Numbered from the stretch's first letter, positions 1 through 11,840 are shown. The stretch is 64,000 bases of DNA from Bos javanicus (GCF_032452875.1 NC_083885.1:63310425-63374424), one strand, 5' to 3'. Made by a program: numbers and translations. Notes: a model not told the origin generated them from the letters alone.

Positions 1-318
1 GAGGCTCCAGCTCCTTCATATGGGATTACAGCTCCCTACTGGGTGGCAGGTGCTGGATCAGGGTCATGCCCCCATCCTCCCTGGTGGCAGGCAGTGGCAG
101 CATCCTGTCTAACTAATGCCGAGGGAGGCTCCTCCTTCCTTTGCCGGAGCACTCCATCTATTCAACACCCTGGTTTTAAACTCTCAGAGTGGGTTCTCTT
201 TCCTGGTTCATTCCTGGCTGGAAATCCTGAGTAAATCTTGGACCATGTAAGGAACCTGGACCTAGGAGGGGATTGCCTGCATGGACGGCTGTCCTGGGCT
301 GGGCTGGACCCCTCCTAC
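1..318 (-). other. KIR-1 intron after the D0 exon
   Basis: This stretch matches the D0-D1 intron of KIR-2 (about 16390-16715) and KIR-4 (about 37510-37840), including the shared run tcctt...gggattacagctccctactgg. No exon is visible in it. Confidence 0.7.
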
Positions 319-884
319 CTGTGACCACAATCTGCAGGGGGTCACTGCGTCTGGAAAACACAGCGAGAGACCTGGAGAATCCAGAACACGTGTAGGACCA
401 GGCATGTTCTCTTGTCACCGGGCCAAGCGTGAAGGTGTTGAAATGATTTCCATGGAGCTCAGGCAAACTGGCCCCATCTGTTTTGAACAGTCTGAATCTC
501 TTAAGTGGAGAATGGAAGTGACACTGAAGAGTCACAGTCTGTCCTAAGGGAACCATGGGGCTTGGCCAGGCTGACAAAGAGGGCTTGTCATATTCACCTA
601 GGAGAGAAGGAGGCACAGGTTTTGAGAGGAAAATAGGAATGGTCCCCTCTCCCCACTGATCTTGTTGGAGTGCTTCCCCTTCAATTCTTCCAAGGCACCA
701 ACCCTAAAGTGCATCACCCTGATACTCAAGGACACCTGGGGCTTGGGGGCAGACAGAGACACAGTCATCCCAGGACAGACATCACGGAGATTCTAAGAAT
801 ATGATTCTCAGCAGTGATTCTTATCAGGACAAGAAGAACTCCTTGGGTTGACAAAATGTTGAAAACTCTCTCAGAACACAAAAC

Positions 885-1020
885 ACTGGGGATTCCTGGG
901 TGGTCCGGTCATTAGGACTCAGCACTTTCTCTGCCAAGGGCCCAGGTTGAATCCCTAATCATGGAACTGAGATCCTGCACGCTGTGCAATGCAGGCAAAA
1001 GAAAACACCACAATAAAACT
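885..1020 (+). repeat. CHR-type tRNA-Glu SINE fragment in the KIR leader-D0 intron
   Basis: A Cetartiodactyl CHR SINE (gggattcctgggtggtcc...cttggcactttctctgccaag pattern). The same copy sits at the same place in KIR-2 (17229-17350) and KIR-4 (38372-38495), so it predates the KIR duplications. Confidence 0.7.
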
Positions 1021-1044
1021 GATGCATGGAAAAGAAGGGAGAGG

Positions 1045-1262
1045 GCTTCCCTGTTGGATTTGTTGTAACTCAAATGGTAAAGAAACTTCCTGCAAGGCAG
1101 GAGAGCAGGGTTCAGTCTCCAGGTAGGGGAGATTGCCTGGAGAAGCAAATGGCAACCCCATCCAGTATTCTGGCCTGGAGAATCCCATGGACAGAGGAGC
1201 CTGGTTAGCTACAGTCCGTGGGGTCGCAAAGAGTCAGACACGACTGAGCGACTAACAGTAAC
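1045..1262 (+). repeat. Bov-tA SINE in the KIR-1 leader-D0 intron
   Basis: The tRNA-like head (cttccctgttg...aaatggtaaag) and the BovB-derived body (ggcaacccc...ccagtattct, gtcagacacgactgagcgact) are both present. It is shared with KIR-2 (17385-17605) and KIR-4 (38525-38745). Confidence 0.85.
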
Positions 1263-1975
1263 ACAGGTAACAAGTGAAAAAGCCACGTAACTGAAAAGAA
1301 GGAAATAAAGCTTGAACGTGGCTCCTTTGTTAGCTAACCTACATCTAATGTGTGACAAGGTCCAGGTAGCCCTGCCTGATAACCAGACCTTTCCCTGAGG
1401 TCAGGTCCAGCGGGCATCCTGCAGATCCTGTTGTTAAGGGCCGGTTGGAGATGCCATGAGCCACCTTGTAGGGGAGGGTCTGTGAGGTGCAGCCTCTTGC
1501 TCCCCTCTCATGATAGAAATGGCACTCAGTGGGCCTAGCTCCCAGCTCCCAAACTTTACACTGTGCCTTCAGGTCCAGAATCCAGAGTTGGGCTCACCTC
1601 TGGGGAGAGTGAAGATGACTATCAAGGCCAATAGGAGGACCTGGGATCCACAGGGCACACGGCTCTCACTGTACTCACAGGGGTCTCACCCCTGTCCCCC
1701 AGTGTCATCTGCCTCAGCCCCAACTGCTCTGCTCAACAGAGAAATAAGGGATGGGGAGGACTCACCCACAGCTGCCCAGATCCTGAGACTGACACAACCC
1801 TAGAAGAAAAACCACATCAGAGACGGCTTGTCCTGATGGACTCCACGGTCATTGCACCCTCATGCAGGGAACATGGTCAGTGATGCGACGACCCCCCGAT
1901 TTCCACCATAACCCTCTCCGACCATGTCTTTCTGGACTCACCGAGACTCAGGAGGCTGAGGAGTGTGGGGCACAT

Positions 1976-2065
1976 GGCTCTGCTTCTGTGAGACAGGAGG
2001 CAGAACTGAGCAAAGCTGACAGAGTCACAGGATGCGGAAGGTGGGGCGGTGTTGGTACATTCAGC
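1976..2065 (-). promoter_or_regulatory. Putative KIR-1 proximal promoter
   Basis: The first about 90 bp upstream of the ATG are nearly identical in KIR-1, KIR-2 (18321-18410) and KIR-4 (39464-39560). They hold a GC box (gggcgg on the plus strand) beside an ETS-like core (gcggaag) and no TATA box. Human KIR proximal promoters are likewise TATA-less with Sp1 and ETS sites. The function here is inferred. Confidence 0.4.
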
Positions 2066-2484
2066 CTGGTTCATGTCACGTGGGACAATGGCCAGCCTCT
2101 TCTCACACCAGGGATGGAAGTCTGACTTGAGCCGCATCACAGAGCACACCTCATGACCCGAGCATCACTTTTTGTTTCTCTGAACACTGTAAACATAAAA
2201 GGATTCAGACAGATCTTGCTGCCTTTAGGAAGTAGAAATGGCGATTCAGTGTATACCATGCAGGATGCTTTTCCCAAGCTCTTGATAAATCTCATTAACC
2301 TTAACTCTTTGCAGAAAAGAAATCACATGTTCCCACCTCGTGTGTCAGGCTCAGTGCAGGTTGCCAATTAAAGGCTCATTAATAGAGACTTTTATTCTGC
2401 ATTCTTATGGGAGGACCAGACTTGCTAATTATGGTTCTTTGAAAATACTTAAAAATGCTACATTGTAATATGTGTGATTAAGAA

Positions 2485-2830
2485 ACTAACTGTGTTAGTT
2501 TCAGGTGTACAACAAAGTGACTCAGTTATACATGTACATATATCTATTGCTTTTCAAGTTCTTTTCCCACTTAGGTAGTTACAGAATATTAAGTAGAATC
2601 CTCTGTTTTATACAGTAGGTCCTTGTGGTCATGCATTTTTTATATAACTGTGTGTATATGTCAGTCCCAAACTTCCAATCTAAGCTCCCCCTGACACTAT
2701 CCCACCCAGTAACAGTAAGTTCATTCTCTGTGAGTCTGTTTTGTAAATAAGTTCATTTTTTTAGATGTCACAAATAAACGATATCATGTGATATTTGTCT
2801 TTCTCTGACTCTTCCTCATCTGAAATTACT
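2485..2830 (-). repeat. Artiodactyl L1 fragment (minus)
   Basis: This matches the L1 3'-region pattern (gttagtttcaggtgtacaac..., tgtgagtctgttttgtaaataag). It is shared with 18820-19110 and 39975-40285, so it is older than the KIR duplication. Confidence 0.7.
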
Positions 2831-3439
2831 TCGTGACTGTGAGTGTAAACTTTGCACACACAACACTCTCTCTGTCTCTCTCTCTTCCTCCCTTTACAAT
2901 CCAAGGACCACACACAAAGATAACGTGTGTAAAGATGACTGTGGTGTTTTTTTGGGAGGGGGATGTGTTCTGCCTGAAAAGGTGGACCACATTGCTTACT
3001 AGATACTCAGATGAACACAAAATATGTCAAGTAGAGATTTCCAAGCTCCAGAATGCTTGAGTGAGGGGTGTGTCCACAGCAATCAACTCCTAACTGGGAC
3101 AAAATGGCCCAGCTGTTTCAGGACTCCAAGGGCAGACATACACCCAGTACAGCTGTTGTTCATAGACAGGAAAGAGCCTCAGTAAGGGCAGCGATTCCAC
3201 ACCATTTTGCTGGTGGTGGGGGTCATTAAGATTAGTGATGCTTCGTAAGTAATAAATCTGGTCTCCTCTTGATCATTGTGTATGTAATGGAGTAACAGTA
3301 CAGTCACCCTTCTTAAAATTTCCTCTTACTTACTTAATATCATGTTACAGAATTGATCTGTGTTCTTTGTCATTTCAGTTTGTGCATTTTTACTGCCATG
3401 TAATGTTTCATTGCAGATATAGAAACCACATATTTTAAA

Positions 3440-4165
3440 AAAATTTTTTAAACTCCACAAGCCAGAAGGGAATGGCATGACATATTTAAAGTGATGAAGG
3501 GAAAAACCTACAATGAAGAATATTCTACCCAGCAAGACTCTCCTTCAGATTTGATGAAGAAATCAAAAGCTTACAGACAAGCAAAAGTTAGAATTCAGCA
3601 CCACCAAACCAGCTTTATAACAAATGCTAAAGGAAGTTCTCTAGGCAGAAAACAAGAGAAGGAACCCAAAAACAATTAAGGAAACAGTAATAGGATCACA
3701 CATGTTGAGGTACCTTAAGTGTAAATGGATTAAATGCACCAACCAAAAGACAGACTGGCTGAGCTGATGAAAACATGTGCGTGTATGCACTTCCACTGAC
3801 CACATCACTTTGCTTGACCCCCCAAATTGAATGTAATTATTTTATATTGTTAGGTTAATCATGTTCCCATTATGGCTTGCAATTGGAATCACCTTTTATT
3901 TTTTGTCTGGCTATTGATTGTGAAAACTGACAAACATCTTTTACTACTGTGATTATGTAACTATTACTTAATATCATTGTATCATGATTGGTCAACAGAA
4001 AAATTATAGAATTCTATATCACTGAATCTAGCATTTAATAGAAAAGCCTATAATCACTTTTAATTAAATCCATATGCACATCAGAATTATCTTGGAATTT
4101 TCTGAAAAATACAAATGCCCAGGTATTATTATTATTATTATTTTTTTGCCAGAGCTCCAGATATG
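3440..4165. repeat. Repeat-derived block present only in the KIR-1 flank
   Basis: The KIR-4 copy runs directly from about 40935 into the following L1 with no equivalent of this 0.7 kb. The block contains a LINE-like piece (about 3500-3735: tacaatgaagaatattctacccagc) and an (att)n run near 4126-4145. I see no gene in it. Confidence 0.5.
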
Positions 4166-5035
4166 TAAAAAAATAAATAAATAAATTATTGAAGTATAGT
4201 TCATTTCTGCTGTACAGCAAATTGATTCAGCTTGACATATATATTCTTTTCCATTATGATTTATGCCAAGATACTGAATAGAATTCCCTGTGCCATACTG
4301 TAGGACCACATTCTTTATCCATTCTATGTATAAATAGATTTCATCTGCTAATTCCAAGCTCCAGTCCTTCCCTCCTTGGAAACCACAAGCCTGTTCTCTG
4401 TGTCTGTGAGTCTGTTCCTGTTGCATTGATATATTCCTTTTCGATTCCACATATAGGTGATATCACAGAAAATTGTCTTTCTCTTTCTGTCTACTTCACT
4501 TAATATGTTAAACTCCAGGTTCATCCATGCTTCTGCAAATGGCATGATTTCATTTTTTTAATGTCTGAGTGGTATTCCATTCTCTGTGTGTATAAGCATA
4601 TACATCTTCTTTATCCATTCATCTGTCAATGGACAGTTAGGCTGTTCCCATGTCTTGGCTATTGTAAGTTTTGCTGTTATGAACATAGGGGTGCATGAAT
4701 CTTTTCAAGGTATAGGTTTTTTTCGAGATATATGCTCAGGACTTTAATTGTTGGATCATATGGAAACTCTGCTTTACTTATTTTGAGGAACTTTCATACT
4801 GTTTTCTACAGTGGCTGCACCAGTTTCCACTCCCCCAACAGTGGAAGAGGGTTTCCCTCTCCTCCATACCCTCTCCAGCATGTTATTCATCAACCGTCTA
4901 ATGATGGCCATTCTGATCGCTATGAGGTGGTACCTCCTTGCAGTGTCGATTTGCCTTTCTCTACTAATGAGCAATGCTGAGCATCTTTTCATATGTCTGT
5001 TGGCCATCTGCGTATCTTCTTTTAAAAAACAGATA
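4166..5035 (-). repeat. Old L1 fragment, ORF2 C-terminal end (minus)
   Basis: Minus-strand translation gives broken L1 ORF2 C-terminal sequence (phrases such as NILSEVDRKRKTIFC and PNCPS-DEW seen best in the paralogues). Duplicated copies lie at 19770-20607 and 40940-41800. Confidence 0.75.
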
Positions 5036-5439
5036 TCAATTGTGAGAGCGACGTCTACGGATTTTGTCTAAAATGAACGACACCTCTGCTAATGTCTCAT
5101 GAATGTGCTCTGAGTCCAACCTCACGATGTTTGTCAAGGGACAGAGTAATGAGGTGTTCAGGAAAGGAATAGTGACTTTATTTGGAAAGCCAGCAGACCA
5201 ATGAGATCATGAACTTGTGCCCCAAAGAATCATCTTACCTGAGTTAGGTGGGCTTTTTGAGGAGTGAGAGGGATGGTCAAACAGTGTTTACTGAATGTAA
5301 AATAACCCTAGCCCGTGGGGAAGAAAATTCCAAGGAGAAGAGAGAACAATACAGATTAAATATCCACACGTGAACTCACACTTACACACACACCCTAAAA
5401 GAGGAGGAGGTGTGGCTGGTTGTTGCAGTGTTTTAACTA

Positions 5440-5700
5440 ATTAATGGCTGTGCTGGGTCATCAATCTGCGCACAGGCTTTCTCTATTTGCAGGAAGTGGG
5501 GCTGCTCTTTGCTGTGTGCAGGGTCTCTCATCACCGTGGCTTCTCTTGTTGTGGAGCACTCGCTCTAGGCATGTGGGCTTGTGGCCCACGGGCTGAACTG
5601 CTCCAAGGCATGTGGAATCTTCCCATTCCCAGGATCGGGCCCGTGTCCCCCACATAGGCAGGCAGATTCTCAACCAGTGGACCACCAGGGAAGTCCTGTT
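5440..5700 (-). repeat. CHR-type SINE (minus)
   Basis: Reverse-oriented tRNA-Glu SINE: ggctgtgctgggtc...cacaggctttctct...accaccagggaagtcc. Paralogous copy at 42195-42480. Confidence 0.75.
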
Positions 5701-5744
5701 GCAAGCTTTGTTTCCCCTTAATTAATTAATTAAATTTAAATTTA

Positions 5745-6165
5745 TTTAATTAGAGGCTAATTAGTTTACAATATTGTATTGGTTTTGCCATACATCAAAA
5801 TGAATTCGCCACAGCTGTACACATGTTCCCAATACTGAGCCACCCTCCCATCTCCCTCCCCATACCATCCCTCTGGGTCATCCCAGTGCACCAGCCCCAA
5901 GCATCCTGTATCCTGCATCAAACCTGGACTGGTGATTCATTTCTTATATGATATTATACATGTTTCAATGCCATTCTCCCAAATCGTCCCACCCTCACCC
6001 TCTCACACAGAGTCCAAAAGACCGTTCTATACATCTGTGTCTCTTTTGCTGTCTCGCATACAGGGTTATCGTTACCATCTTTCTAAATTCCATATATATG
6101 CGTTAGTATACTGTATTGGTGTTTTTCCTTCTGGCTTACTTCACTCTGTATAATCGGCTCCAGGA
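5745..6165 (-). repeat. Young L1 3' end inserted in the KIR-1 flank only
   Basis: A 5'-truncated L1 in minus orientation (tttacaatattgtattggtttt ... cttacttcactctgtataat). At the paralogous site in the KIR-4 flank (about 42515-42535) the sequence runs straight through, so this copy landed after the duplication. Flanking 'aggctaatta' and 'aggacaatta' may be the target-site duplication. Confidence 0.75.
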
Positions 6166-6392
6166 CAATTACAAAACTGTGATGGCTTCTGCCATACATC
6201 AACATGGATCAGCCATAGCTATACTTATGTCCCTTCCACTGCGGAAATCTTTTAGTTCTGGAATCCTTTGTTCTTGAAGCTGTCCTGCATGGACAAGCCC
6301 CTGACAAGACAAAAGGTTCTGTCTGTTCTGCCACTTTTATCTCTATATGAATGGGAAAGTGTCATACGTTTTAAGTTCAGAGCCTTGAGAAT

Positions 6393-6600
6393 AGTTTAGG
6401 CCCTCAGTTGTGTTTGACTCTTTGTGATCCCATGGGCTGCAACCCGCCAGGCTCCTCTGTCCATAGGGGTTCTCCAGGCAAGAATGCTGGGGTGGGTTGC
6501 CATTTCCTTCTCTGGGAGATCTTCCCAACTGAGGGGTTGACTCAGGTCTCCTGCGTTGCAGGCAGATTCTTTATCCTCTGAGTCACCAGGAATGCCCACC
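6393..6600 (-). repeat. Bov-tA SINE (minus)
   Basis: Reverse-oriented ruminant SINE with tgactctttgtgatccc and ccaggcaagaatgctgg. Shared with 42768-42978. Confidence 0.85.
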
Positions 6601-6779
6601 AGTAACATAATGCGATTCAGTATTTCCTCCCTCAATTAATATTGCCATTGTTTTCTATTTACTTTAACTTAGACATGGTGGGATTTGGGCATCATGCTTT
6701 CACTATAAGTGTAGCATAACACTGATGTGGAATATACCATAAATTTAAAAATAGAAGTATGAATACAATGCTAGATTTT

Positions 6780-6975
6780 TAATTTTTAGAAAAGATATGC
6801 AACAAGCAACAAAGATTTACTGTATAGCATGGGGAACTATAGTCAATATCTTGTAATAACATAAAATGGAAAATAATCTGAAAAATAATGTATGCATATT
6901 TCTATAACTGAAATTCACCTTGCTGTGCGCCTGAAACATTGTAAGTCAACTACTTCAATAAAATATGTATACGAT
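6780..6975 (+). repeat. L1 3' end fragment (plus)
   Basis: The terminal L1 pattern 'actgtatagcatggggaact...caatatcttgtaataac...acttcaataaaa' is present. Shared with 43255-43450. Confidence 0.65.
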
Positions 6976-7033
6976 GAGATTAAAAATAGAATCAGTGAAA
7001 TAAATAAATTTTAAAATAAAATGAAAGATAATA

Positions 7034-7170
7034 AAGTCACTCAGTTGTGTCTGACTCTTTGTAACCCTATGGACTGTAGGCTGGCAGGCTCCAATGTTCA
7101 TTGTATTTTCCAGGCAAGAATACTGGAATGCATTGCCATTTCCTTTTCCAAATAGTGCAGGCCAACTGCA
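7034..7170 (-). repeat. Bov-tA SINE fragment (minus)
   Basis: Partial SINE with ccaggcaagaatactggaatg. Shared with 43515-43640. Confidence 0.75.
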
Positions 7171-7299
7171 GCATACTCCCTGATGGTCTGTGTACTCACT
7201 CACACATTCCAACTCTGCATACGGTGTATTCACATGGAAACCCTGAGCTGCCGAAAAGAGTCTCAGCCCAGATGGTGAGTTTGTGAAAGGTCCCTGGAA

Positions 7300-8058
7300 G
7301 GAAGTCAGAGGCTGAGTCCAAGGACTTCCTCACCCGTCACTCCCCAGCTCAGCTCAGGAGCCCTTCCAGGTTTCACCAGCATCACTCTAGAATCCCAGTG
7401 CCCTGACCTTGCCCTCCACCAAGTTCCTGGGACTCAAGTGAGATATGGGTCCCAGGAGACACGGGAGAACACACCTGCATGGTTCAGGGTCCCTTGGCCC
7501 AGATTCAGCCCTGGAAGTGAGAGATTTGCCACCAAAAGCTTGGGCTGATTCTCTTAAATAAGGATCCCTGGCCCCTCCAGCTGCCCGAGCCCTGTGGTTC
7601 CCATGAACTGGGGGCAGGGTGGGTGTCCCGTGCCCTCCTGTGGTCCCCTCCCTGCCCTGCACATCTGGCCAAGGAGGAGAAGCTCAGAGAGGATGGAAGG
7701 CATGTCTGCAGCTCTGAGCACCCAGCTGCTCCTGTCCCTGCCCTGTACAGATGAGGAGACCATGGGGCCCTAGAGGACAAACAGGATGTGGTTCCTGGGG
7801 GCCTGCTGCCACCCCTTGGGGTTCCCACAGCCGTGGACTCACAGCAGGGGGTGGCCCCTCCGTGGAACCAGCGCCAATGTCTCCAGGCAGGGCTCAGGAG
7901 ACATCTCAGCCCAGACCTGAGGTCTCAGGTCTTTCTCTTTCTGCCCAGTCTGACCGCCTGCTCTAGAGGGTGGGACCCAGCGTCTCGTCCTGAGTCAGCG
8001 TGGACAGTCTGGCTCCAACTAGGACTCATAAGTTTATTTTCCTAGTCCCCTCCAGAAG
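7300..8058. other. GC-richer duplicated non-repeat sequence, no gene identified
   Basis: This stretch is duplicated at about 43790-44540. Short open frames exist on both strands, but they are not conserved in length or frame between the two copies, and no splice-flanked domain is recognisable. I see no supported gene. Confidence 0.5.
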
Positions 8059-9155
8059 TGGAATTTACTTCTCGTCTTCGGTCAGTTCATAAATTATTTT
8101 TTTTTTTTTTGGAAATTTTATTTTATTTCATTCTTTTTTTCCCACTTACTTAGATTTTATTTGATTTTTTTCCACACTGTTTCATCGTCTTCTGGACATA
8201 GATATGTGAATATCGTGTTAGATTTATAATTAGGTATTTCATTTTTTGTTGCTATTGTAAATGGTGTTTTTTAAAATTTCAGTTGTAAATACCTGGAACA
8301 AACACAATATTTTTTTTTCAACTTTACAATATTGTATTGGTTTTGCCATACATCAGCATGAATCCGCCACGGGTATACACATGTTCCCCATCCTGAACCC
8401 CCCTCTCATACCTCCCTCCCCATACCATCCCTCTGGGTCATCCCAGTGCACCAGCCCCAAGCATCCTGTATCATGCATCAAATCTGGACTGGCAATTTGT
8501 TTCTTATATGATATTATACATGTTTCAATGCCATTCTCCCAAATCATCCCACCCTCGCCCTCTGCCACAGAGTCCAAAAGACCGTTCTATACATCTGTGT
8601 CTCTTTTGCTGTCTCACATAGAGGGTTATTGTTACCATCTTTCTAAATTCCATATATATGCGTTAGTATACTGTATTGGTGTTTTTCTTTTTGACTTACT
8701 TCACTCTGTATAAGAGGTTCCAGTGTCATCCATCTCATTAGAACTGATTCAAATGTATTCTTTTTAATGTCTGAATAATACTACATTGTGTATATGTACC
8801 ACAGTTTTCTTATCCATTCGTCTGCTGATGGACATCTAGGTTGCTTCAATGTCCTGGCTTTTATAAACAGTGCTGTGATGAACATTTGGGTACACGTGTC
8901 TCTTTCAATTTTGGTTTCCTCAGTGTGTATTCCCAGCAGTGGGATTGCTGGGTCGTATGGCATTTCTATTTCCAGTTTTTTAAGGAATCTCCACACTGTT
9001 CTGCATAGTGGCTGTACTAGCTTGCATTCCCACCAACAGTGTAAGAGGGTTCCCTTTTCTCCACACACTCTCCAGCAGTTATTGCTTGTAGACTTTTGGA
9101 TAGCAGCCATTCTGATATGGAATTTACTTCTCATCTTCGGTCAGTTCATAAATTA
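8059..9155 (-). mobile_element. L1 insertion with 38-bp target-site duplication and apparent 3' transduction
   Basis: A 38-bp direct repeat (one mismatch) flanks the block at 8059-8096 and 9118-9155. The paralogous site in the KIR-4 flank (about 44540-44580) is empty. In element order (minus strand) it contains a 5'-truncated L1 (about 9117 to 8320; ORF2 C-terminal phrases RFLKKLEIE and CPSADEWIRKLWYIYTM), a short internal A-tract (T run about 8311-8319), about 200 nt of non-L1-end sequence (8310-8111) with AATAAA motifs, and a terminal A-tail (T run 8097-8110). Confidence 0.75.
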
Positions 9156-10117
9156 CTGCACCTACTGTGTACCAGGCATTGGTGCCACACAGCAGAAATA
9201 CACCCATGACCCAGGTAAACCCATCTTCTATAGTTGGTTGAAGAATTCAGATTCTGCAGAATGGGGCATCAAATACTACCATTGAAAGATTTTTTTAAAA
9301 GAAGATATATGAGAATAACAGGGGTTCAGGTCTACACTGTGAACATTCAGAAAAATGAAGATCATGACATTTGGTCCCCTCACCTAAAGGCAAGAAAGAA
9401 AACAATGGATAATTAGGGGAAAATGGAAACAGTGACAGTAGCAACACAGGAGCCCCAGACTATCTTCACTTTAAGTGATCCTGACATTTCTTGGTAAAAG
9501 AGTTCTTGGGCAGTTTAGTTCTAAGCCAGGAGAGACATCACACACAGAGAGCTCAATGAGCAGCTAAGCCTCCTTGGAGCTTGATTTTCACCCCATTTGC
9601 CACTTAGTTCACACTGGGGTCCTCATGGTGTTATCCTGTTCAGCCCTCCACTTGGTTAAACCAACCCACATTCTGTCAACAGGTGATAACTTAAAAGGCC
9701 CAAGATTCTCAAATCCTTGGCTTTGGTGAAAAGAAGCAAAAAAGACAAAACATGCAAATATCGATGGATTAACACAACATGTGCAAAGCCTCGCTGGGGC
9801 AAGTGTTCTCTCTGTGACCCTCAGTGATCTGGAGTGGAATATCCAGTAGAATACTCTGTGATGACAGGACTTTTTAAACATCTGCTCTGTCTAGCACCAT
9901 GGCACCTGGCCACATGATGCTCCTGAGCACTTGAAATGTGGTGGGTGTGACTGAAGAACTGAATGCTTTACTTCCTATACGTGTACAGTCATTGTCTGTA
10001 TCACACGGCTGGGTAAGTACTTTATTGGCCAGTGCAGATCCAGACTGAGGGGGATGTTGTTGTCCTGTTTGTATCCTTGAAACCCCAGCATCCTCAGTGC
10101 ACATGGCTGTGAAAAGG

Positions 10118-10345
10118 TTGAGGGACCTTCCCCGATGGCTCTGGGGTAAAGAATCTGCCTGTCAGTGCAAGAGACATGAGAGACATGGGTTCAATCCCTG
10201 GGTCAAGAAGATTCCCTCGAGAAGGGAATGGCAACCCACTCCAGGATTCTTGCCTGGAGAATCCCAGGCACAGAGGAGCCTAGCGAGCTACACAACCTCA
10301 TGGGTTCGAAAAGAGTTGGACATGACTAAATCGACTTAGCATGCA
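10118..10345 (+). repeat. Bov-tA SINE, 3' flank of KIR-2
   Basis: Full SINE pattern (ggctctggggtaaagaatctgcc ... gttggacatgactaaatcgac). Its second half recurs at 20612-20690 (3' of KIR-3), and an equivalent copy is at 31806-32012 (3' of KIR-4). Confidence 0.8.
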
Positions 10346-11010
10346 GACACACAGCCTCATGTGGCAAGTGGCCCCACACTGGATGTCTTAAACAATATAT
10401 ACTTCATCTTTTTATTTGGCCAACTTGCATTGCTTTTGTTATTGTTTCATGGAAAGCATTTTGTTTAAAATATAGCAGTGTGCACATGTCAATCTTAGAC
10501 TTCCAATCTATCTCTCTCCTCATCCATCCCCTCTATAACTCTAAGTTTGTTCTCTAAGTCTACAAGTCTGTTTCTGTCTTGTAAACAAGTTCATTTTTTA
10601 AAATTTTGGCTTTCTTTTATTTTAAACTGAATAATTTGAAGACTTAACTTGCAAATTTTTATGCTTTACTGGAATTTTCGAAAAAGTAGGATGATCATGG
10701 TTACCTACCCAGTATGTGCAATTGATTAGAATAACTTCTCCCAAAAGGTTACATAGTTAAAACAGAGTATTAGAACAGCCTGGGGATTACTAAGAGGTGT
10801 GGGATTTTTGGAGATGATCCTATAATTGTTTTACTCCACTGTTCTCCTCAGAGCTGTGGGGCTGCTTTGGAGGAGGAGTGCCCACGGAGGAACCCCTTTA
10901 AAAAGAGATCTAGCTCTTTATAACACTCTCAAAGGATGTGCTCAAAGGATGGGGCCAAGTCAGGGTCAGCATGGTCTTGGTTTATATCGAATTCCTCATA
11001 GATACTGGTC
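10346..11010. other. KIR-2 3' flank with old L1 fragment
   Basis: About 10380-10600 is an L1 3'-region fragment (minus). The rest is non-repetitive and aligns with 20700-21290 and 32040-32640, downstream of KIR-3 and KIR-4. I see no gene. Confidence 0.6.
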
Positions 11011-11584
11011 TCAGCGAAGAGCTGCACGAGGCTCAGGAGTGAACACTGTCTCAAAGAGAGTCCTGTGGTTCAAGTGGGTGAATATCACATCCTCTGCTGA
11101 TGGGTACTGGGAGGATGAAGATGTGAATGATGGAATGAAATGTGACCTTCGAAGGCTGGGGCATTGAGCATTGGAGGGGCTCGGGCTATGGCAAGGGTTT
11201 GGGCAGGAGGACTCAGCTTGCCATTCACTGTTCTGTCTTCTTTGGGCTCTCCTTCCATGATGGCAAAATCTGTGAATGGAAGAGAGTCAAGGCTCTTGGG
11301 GTGGGGGCTATTCTTCTAGACCTCCATATCTTTGGTGGGTCATCAAAGCCAAAATAAGCAGGGGTGTGCCCCAGGTTGCTGAGTCTGTCTACTCCACTAA
11401 ATTAAAAAGGAAAAATCCCATATATGAGCCCAGCCACTGACAGATTCTCTCAGGAAACTGTTGAAACCCAAGAAGTCCATCCTACATCTTCTGTTATGGA
11501 CCATTCTCTAAAGCATATCAGCAGATTCCCAAGATCATCAAGGGGAGAAGAACAGATTGCTGTGGTTGAAGGGAAGAACAGGCC

Positions 11585-11840
11585 TTGGAATGTTCCTGGT
11601 GGCCAAGGGATTAAGAGTCAACCTTCTAGTGCAGAGAGTGTGGGTTCTATCCTGGGTGGGAGAACTGAGATCCCACATGCCTTGAAGCAACTATCCTCAA
11701 TGCTGCAACAGCTGAGCCCGCGAGCTCTGGAGCCTTGAACTGCACCCCAGCACCGCAGTGAGAATCCCCCATGCTGCAGCTGAGAGCTGATGCAGCTAAG
11801 AATAAATTAACACATATTTTCATTAAAAAAAAAAAAAAAA
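11585..11840 (+). repeat. CHR-type SINE with A-tail in the KIR-2 TM-cytoplasmic intron
   Basis: SINE body ending in aagaataaattaacac followed by a 16-nt A run (about 11825-11840). Same insertion in KIR-3 (22005-22240) and KIR-4 (33297-33540). Confidence 0.75.

Larger units (their letters stand above)
319..1975 (-). pseudogene. KIR: KIR-1: KIR gene, 5' part only (leader exons and first Ig exon), probably a pseudogene
   Basis: Three exons are visible before the gene leaves the window. Exon 1 is 1942-1975 (34 nt, start codon at 1975, translating MCPTLLSLLSL, donor GTGAGT). Exon 2 is 1766-1799. The first Ig exon (D0 type) is 319-597 (279 nt), open throughout, with both Ig cysteines (VTLQC and YTC). 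KIR receptors are NK/T-cell surface proteins with C2-type Ig domains that read MHC class I. Exon 2 is 34 nt instead of the 36 nt in the other units, so the reading frame of the signal peptide is lost and the D0 exon is out of frame with the ATG. The D0 exon has 12 nt more than KIR-2 and KIR-4 and lacks the usual WSAPSDP motif (VFSRRSDP instead). D1, D2, stem, TM and tail would lie below position 1. An upstream start or exon-2 skipping could in principle rescue it, but nothing here shows that. Confidence 0.8.
1976..10117 (-). repeat. Segmental duplication, copy 1: 5' flank of KIR-1
   Basis: This block aligns over nearly its whole length with the 5' flank of KIR-4 (39464-45816). Its first part (to about 5020) also aligns with the KIR-2 5' flank (18321-20607). 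It contains no gene I can support. Differences from the KIR-4 copy are mainly retrotransposon insertions: about 3440-4165, 5745-6165 and 8097-9117 are present only here. Apart from repeats, 7300-8058 and 9156-10117 are unique-looking sequence duplicated at 43790-44540 and 44585-45816. Confidence 0.85.

Noticed and set aside
7387..8045. Overlapping open frames in the GC-rich duplicated block (also 43926-44475)
   Set aside because: Frames are not conserved between the two paralogous copies and no exon borders or domains are visible, so I treat it as non-coding.
8261..8713. 150-codon plus-strand open frame
   Set aside because: Antisense of an L1 3' end. Near-copies occur at 5932-6153 and 30849-31034 because the same repeat is present.
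11142..11357. Plus-strand open frame near the KIR-2 cytoplasmic exon
   Set aside because: Antisense to exon 8 of the KIR-2 pseudogene.
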